Shown piece by piece: positions 60,914 to 64,000 of a stretch of DNA of 64,000 bases. The notes below the pieces were generated by a model. It was given only the letters and a program-made list of their open reading frames with translations, did no database searches and was not told where the DNA came from. Position numbers and translations under genes: made by a program. Position 1 is the first letter of the stretch; every line of letters begins with the position of its first letter. The stretch covers positions 5,070,486-5,134,485 of the forward strand of contig NZ_JH993797.1 of the NCBI RefSeq assembly GCF_000316115.1, given 5' to 3'. The DNA comes from Leptolyngbya sp. PCC 7375. Its GTDB lineage: Bacteria; Cyanobacteriota; Cyanobacteriia; Phormidesmidales; Phormidesmidaceae.

Positions 60914-62255
60914 ACGCCGGATCGTATTGATCCGGCCATTCGACAACTTTCTGAAACCTACAACCATCGCTCTGTTGAAGCTCACTGGCAGGCCATCTGG
61001 CAGCAAACCCAGATTTACGACACCGATACTGCCAGAGCAACTCCCGACCAACCGCCTTTTTACAACTTGATGATGTTTCCCTACCCATCTGCGGCGGGGT
61101 TGCATGTGGGAAATGTGTACGCTTTCACCGGAGCCGACATCTATGGTCGCTTTATGGCCATGCAGTGTAAAGATGTCTTTGAACCGATGGGCTTCGATGC
61201 CTTTGGTATCCACAGCGAAAACTTTGCCATCAAACAAGGTATTCATCCCCGACAGCTCACAGCTCAGAATGTGGAGCGGTTTCGGGAAACTCAACTAAAG
61301 CGGATCGGCAACCGCTTTGCCTGGAACCATGAGGTCAATACGACCGATCCGACCTACTACAAATGGACTCAGTGGCTGTTTTTGCAGTTATTCAAAGCGG
61401 GATTAGCTGAGCGCAAACGAGCCGCAGTCAACTGGTGCCCGTCTTGCAAAACGGTGTTGGCCGATGAGCAGGTGGCGGGAGGCGAATGTGAACGCTGTGG
61501 CACCGAGGCGACTCAACGAGAGTTGGAACAGTGGTTTTTCAAAATCACCCGCTATGCTCAACGTTTGTTAGACAATTTGGATAATTTGGACTGGTCCGAG
61601 CGCGTGAAGGCGATTCAGCGAAACTGGATTGGTCGTTCCGAAACCGATGGTGAGGTCCATTATCATTTGCGCGATTGGTTGATCTCACGACAGCGCTACT
61701 GGGGGCCACCAATCCCGATTATTCATTGCGACACCTGTGGCGTAGTACCTGTGCCTGAAGACCAGTTGCCTGTGGAATTGCCCCAAACGGACAACTGGTT
61801 GCCTCAAGGTACAGGGAATTCCCCTTTGGCTGATATACCTGAATTCGTCAATACCACCTGTCCTTGTTGTGGCGACAAGGCCCGTCGGGAAACGGATGTG
61901 TCCGACAATTTTTTGGATTCGGCCTGGTACTTCTTGCGCTATCCGTCGAGCCATTGTTCCGACATTTCCTTTGACCTCGAGATCACGGCTCATTGGCTGC
62001 CGGTGGATATGTACATCGGTGGGGCTGAGCACTCAGTCTTGCACCTCATGTACACCCGATTTATCACAACAGGTGACCATTGCGGTGCAAATTAACGGAC
62101 GTACCCGCACCACCTTGAAGTTAGCCATAGAGGCGTCTGAAGCCGAAGCCACCGCCCAGGCCATGCAGTCTGCGATCGTGCAACGCTACCTAAAGGACGG
62201 GGACATAAGGCGAGTGGTCTATGTGCCTGGCCAAGTACTCAACTGGGTCATCTAA
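60914..62255 (+). pseudogene. Decayed second leucyl-tRNA synthetase gene
   Basis: Frame one (60914-62095) reads the LeuRS N-terminus: FPYPSAAGLHVGNVYAFTGA with the HIGH-type site, FDAFGIHSENFAIKQGIHP, a zinc-type CxxC domain, and LRDWLISRQRYWGPPIPI to DMYIGGAEHSVLHLMYTRFI. The CP1 editing domain expected between RNWIGRSE and YHLRDWLIS is missing. After that the frame breaks, and a second frame (about 62072-62255) gives only the C-terminal domain (VTIAVQINGRTRTTLKLAIE, VVYVPGQVLNWVI). The KMSKS loop and anticodon-binding domain are deleted, so it cannot charge tRNA. The HSENFAIKQG type differs from the usual cyanobacterial LeuRS, suggesting a transferred extra copy. No clear start codon. Confidence 0.85.
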
Positions 62256-62379
62256 GAACTCCAAAACATGCGGCAGTGGCAACCTAAGCGACTGCCGCCC
62301 AATACATCGCCTACTCCCCGACCTCCGCAGCCTATCTTCTACAATCAAACTAGTAACGGCTAGCCTTAACCCTCCAGCC

Positions 62380-62964
62380 ATGACAGCCTTCACCATTACC
62401 CTTGATCCCATTGGCAGGTTAACCGACGAAGCATTTTACCAGCTTTGTCGTGCCAATCCTGACGTCAAATTTGAACGTTCATCCCAGGGAGAGCTGATTA
62501 TTATGTCACCCACAGGCGGCGAAAGCGGTCGTCGTAATGCGGATATCACTATCGACCTTGGCATCTGGAATCGGCAAACACAGTTAGGGTATACCTTCGA
62601 TTCATCCACCTGTTTCAAGCTACCCAATGGTGCAGAACGTTCCCCCGATGCTGCCTGGATTGAACGTAGCCGTTGGGAATCCCTTAGCCCCACAGAACGA
62701 CAAAAGTTTCCACCCATTGCCCCTGACTTTGTTATCGAGTTACGATCTGCTTCCGATAGTTTGGCAACACTCCAGACCAAAATGCAGGAGTACCAGGCAA
62801 ATGGAGTACGTTTGGGATGGTTGCTTAATCCCCAGGATCAGACCGTAGAGATTTATCGACCGAGCCAGCCTGTGGAAATTTTGAAATCTCCTCAACAGAT
62901 TGATGGTGACGATGTTTTACCTGGCTTTGTACTCAATTTAAAGACTATTCTTACACGCTACTAA
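62380..62964 (+). CDS. Uma2-family protein (DUF820)
   Basis: From ATG 62380 (MTAFTITLDPIGRLTDEAFY) the protein has 194 aa, the compact Uma2 form: FYQLCRANPDVKFERSSQGE, IIMSPTGGESGRRNADITID, RSPDAAWIERSRWESLSP with the catalytic-type aspartate, and IAPDFVIELRSASDSLATLQ with the E-x-S core, then QEYQANGVRLGWLLNPQD. Upstream in-frame codons overlap the leuS remnant and are not used. The gene is intact amid decayed neighbours. It is a second, different member from the one at 59025. Confidence 0.9.
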   Translation: MTAFTITLDPIGRLTDEAFYQLCRANPDVKFERSSQGELIIMSPTGGESGRRNADITIDLGIWNRQTQLGYTFDSSTCFKLPNGAERSPDAAWIERSRWESLSPTERQKFPPIAPDFVIELRSASDSLATLQTKMQEYQANGVRLGWLLNPQDQTVEIYRPSQPVEILKSPQQIDGDDVLPGFVLNLKTILTRY

Positions 62965-63035
62965 CCGTCTATGTAGAAGTAGAATCTATTGAATAAAAGA
63001 AAGTCTGCATCCAAAGCCTTACCTAACGCTGATTA

Positions 63036-63275
63036 TGCCCTCCACTTTTCCTGGAATGAATCCCTATTTAGAGCATCCTGAACTGTTGGCAGGTATCCAT
63101 CACCGTTTGATTACAGATTTATGAACGGGGTGGTGACGGTCTACGGGTGAATTATCAGGAATCTCCTGTACCAAAGTTGTCAGAGTCCAATGCTAGTTGG
63201 CTTACAACCAGACTCCAACATGCCTATTTGCATGGCTTCGGCACAATGACGTCCACTTCGGCACTCCCACATTAA
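63036..63275 (+). pseudogene. DUF4058 remnant with internal deletion
   Basis: It begins like a DUF4058 protein (MPSTFPGMNPYLEHPELLAG, then IHHRLITDL) and hits a stop near 63123. Directly after it, in another frame, comes the family's C-terminal part (LRVNYQESPVPKLSESNASW, then LTTRLQ). The middle of about 150 residues is missing. Confidence 0.75.
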
Positions 63276-63428
63276 AAAGCAAGATCAGGGCCTTTGGACT
63301 CTAGCTTACGCTCTCTCAGCTCTGTCCTAATTTTGGGGGTCACTACAAAACTAGAAGTATACCAATAAAAGAAATCTATGGGTCTAATCAAAACCCTTAT
63401 TGAGCTAACACCTCGATAAAAGATATCT

Positions 63429-63442
63429 GTAAATAGAGATAC
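63429..63442 (+). promoter_or_regulatory. NtcA-like binding site
   Basis: GTA-AATAGAGA-TAC matches GTA-N8-TAC and lies in a larger inverted repeat (ATCTGTA...TACAGAT). It is 56 bp before the substrate-binding protein start. TTAAAT at 63466 is a possible -10 at about the usual distance. Confidence 0.5.
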
Positions 63443-63497
63443 AGATACTTTATGGTTATCATCGATTAAATGAAGCAAATTGATAGGAGTCCCCGCC

Positions 63498-64000
63498 ATG
63501 AAGCTTCATTATCTTTGGTTCAGAAGACTTTCTCTCTCTTGTGCTCTGACGTTTTCTTCAGTTTTGATTGCATCTTGCTCTGGCCCCAGCGAAAATGCCG
63601 AAGGTTCAGCCAATACAGCCAGTACTGGCAATGGAGAAGTGATCCGTATTTCTATTGGTACCCAAGACCAGGTAATTAATACGGCTGTTGGCGGTGCCAC
63701 CGTACGAGAATTAGGTTTATTAGAGAAACATCTGCCAACAACAGGCAAATACGAAAATGTAGAATACGATATTCAATGGTCTAGCTACACCTCAGGACCA
63801 CCTATTACCAACAAAATGCTTGCTGACCAGATTGATATTGGTTTAATGGGAGATTTTCCAGCCGTTATTAATCTGATTAAATTCCAAGAGGAGGTTGAGG
63901 GAGTTACCTCCACATTTATTGGCACCCTAGCCTATAGCCCCAACGGAGCAGGCAATGCGGTCGTTGTTCCCAAGGATAGTGAGGTCACCTCTTTAGCGGA
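63498..64000 (+). CDS. ABC transporter substrate-binding lipoprotein (SsuA/NrtA/TauA-like), N-terminal part
   Basis: About 167 residues are visible before the right edge. A lipobox (VLIASC) is followed by a serine/alanine linker, then the fold of nitrate/sulfonate/taurine-type binding proteins: VIRISIGTQDQVINTAVGGA, ELGLLEKHLP, ITNKMLADQIDIGLMGDFPA and GNAVVVPKDSEV. AGGAG precedes the ATG by about nine bases. An NtcA-like site upstream suggests nitrogen control, favouring a nitrogen-containing substrate, but the ligand cannot be told from this half. Confidence 0.88.
   Translation, partial: MKLHYLWFRRLSLSCALTFSSVLIASCSGPSENAEGSANTASTGNGEVIRISIGTQDQVINTAVGGATVRELGLLEKHLPTTGKYENVEYDIQWSSYTSGPPITNKMLADQIDIGLMGDFPAVINLIKFQEEVEGVTSTFIGTLAYSPNGAGNAVVVPKDSEVTSLA

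Noticed and set aside
60631..60930. Plus-strand 99-aa frame before the leuS remnant
   Set aside because: Low-complexity translation without family resemblance; the opposite strand there carries the excisionase-like fragment.
63470..63679. 69-aa plus-strand frame at the right end
   Set aside because: Out of frame with the clear lipoprotein signal and binding-protein sequence starting at 63498.

Overview
The window is cyanobacterial chromosome. Pointers are the frequent HIP1-type octamer (GCGATCGC), a phylloquinone methyltransferase (menG), a ferredoxin-type sulfite reductase, a CRR7-like NDH-1 assembly factor, an Rre1/Ycf29-type regulator, DUF3143, DUF6439 and DUF928 proteins, and an algal-type vanadium bromoperoxidase, known among cyanobacteria mainly from marine lineages such as Acaryochloris. 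Genus is not decidable from sequence reading alone.

Layout. 1-6.3 kb: partial Gfo/Idh oxidoreductase, CNNM/HlyC membrane protein, tRNA(CAT), pyrE, and a vanadium bromoperoxidase whose stop overlaps a small membrane protein. 6.4-9.5 kb: a lipoprotein with a molybdopterin-oxidoreductase-like fold next to a hybrid histidine kinase, a likely sensor pair. 9.8-12.9 kb: a TPP riboswitch leads an operon of a sodium:solute symporter and thiC. 13-17.6 kb: SGNH protein, VOC protein, REC-GAF regulator, menG and DUF445. 17.7-22 kb: pstS-pstC-pstA-pstB with a tandem Pho box, post-pstS hairpins and a 3 x 43 bp tandem repeat. 22.3-26.4 kb: DCC protein, a complete insertion sequence with 6-bp target duplication, DUF3143, J-domain and YaaW-like genes, crr7. 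26.8-38.4 kb: sulfite reductase with an unusual C-terminal ribbon-helix-helix-like tail, Nudix, a pRiA4b ORF-3 protein, an LCP protein, two MscS channels, acnB, pterin dehydratase and a NarL-type regulator. 38.9-41.6 kb: DUF928 protein and CHASE2 kinase. 41.8-45.1 kb: a serralysin-like RTX protease truncated by an ISKra4-type element, then a foldback repeat.

45.4-47.4 kb is the least explained stretch. A StrG-like Fe(II)/2-oxoglutarate oxygenase faces three tandem paralogous small proteins, two of them only 54 and 57 aa, that share a CE-V-C / LKxPxY / VIE core with two cysteines exactly 25 residues apart. 47.6-52.1 kb returns to housekeeping genes (asnS, SAM hydrolase, ferredoxin-like, Rre1/Ycf29-like).

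52.25-60.1 kb looks like an island integrated at tRNA-Thr(TGT). The 3' half of the tRNA and its flank (56 nt) is repeated at 60.0 kb, a strong terminator follows that second copy rather than the intact tRNA, and a 23-nt repeat sits inside both ends. The cargo is two tandem pRiA4b-type proteins, hypothetical proteins, a third insertion sequence (9-bp target duplication) and a Uma2 protein. Just outside are remnants that look like a recombinase and an excisionase. 60.9-63.3 kb is decayed DNA (a divergent leuS pseudogene, a DUF4058 remnant) around an intact Uma2 gene. The window ends in an ABC transporter substrate-binding lipoprotein preceded by an NtcA-like site.
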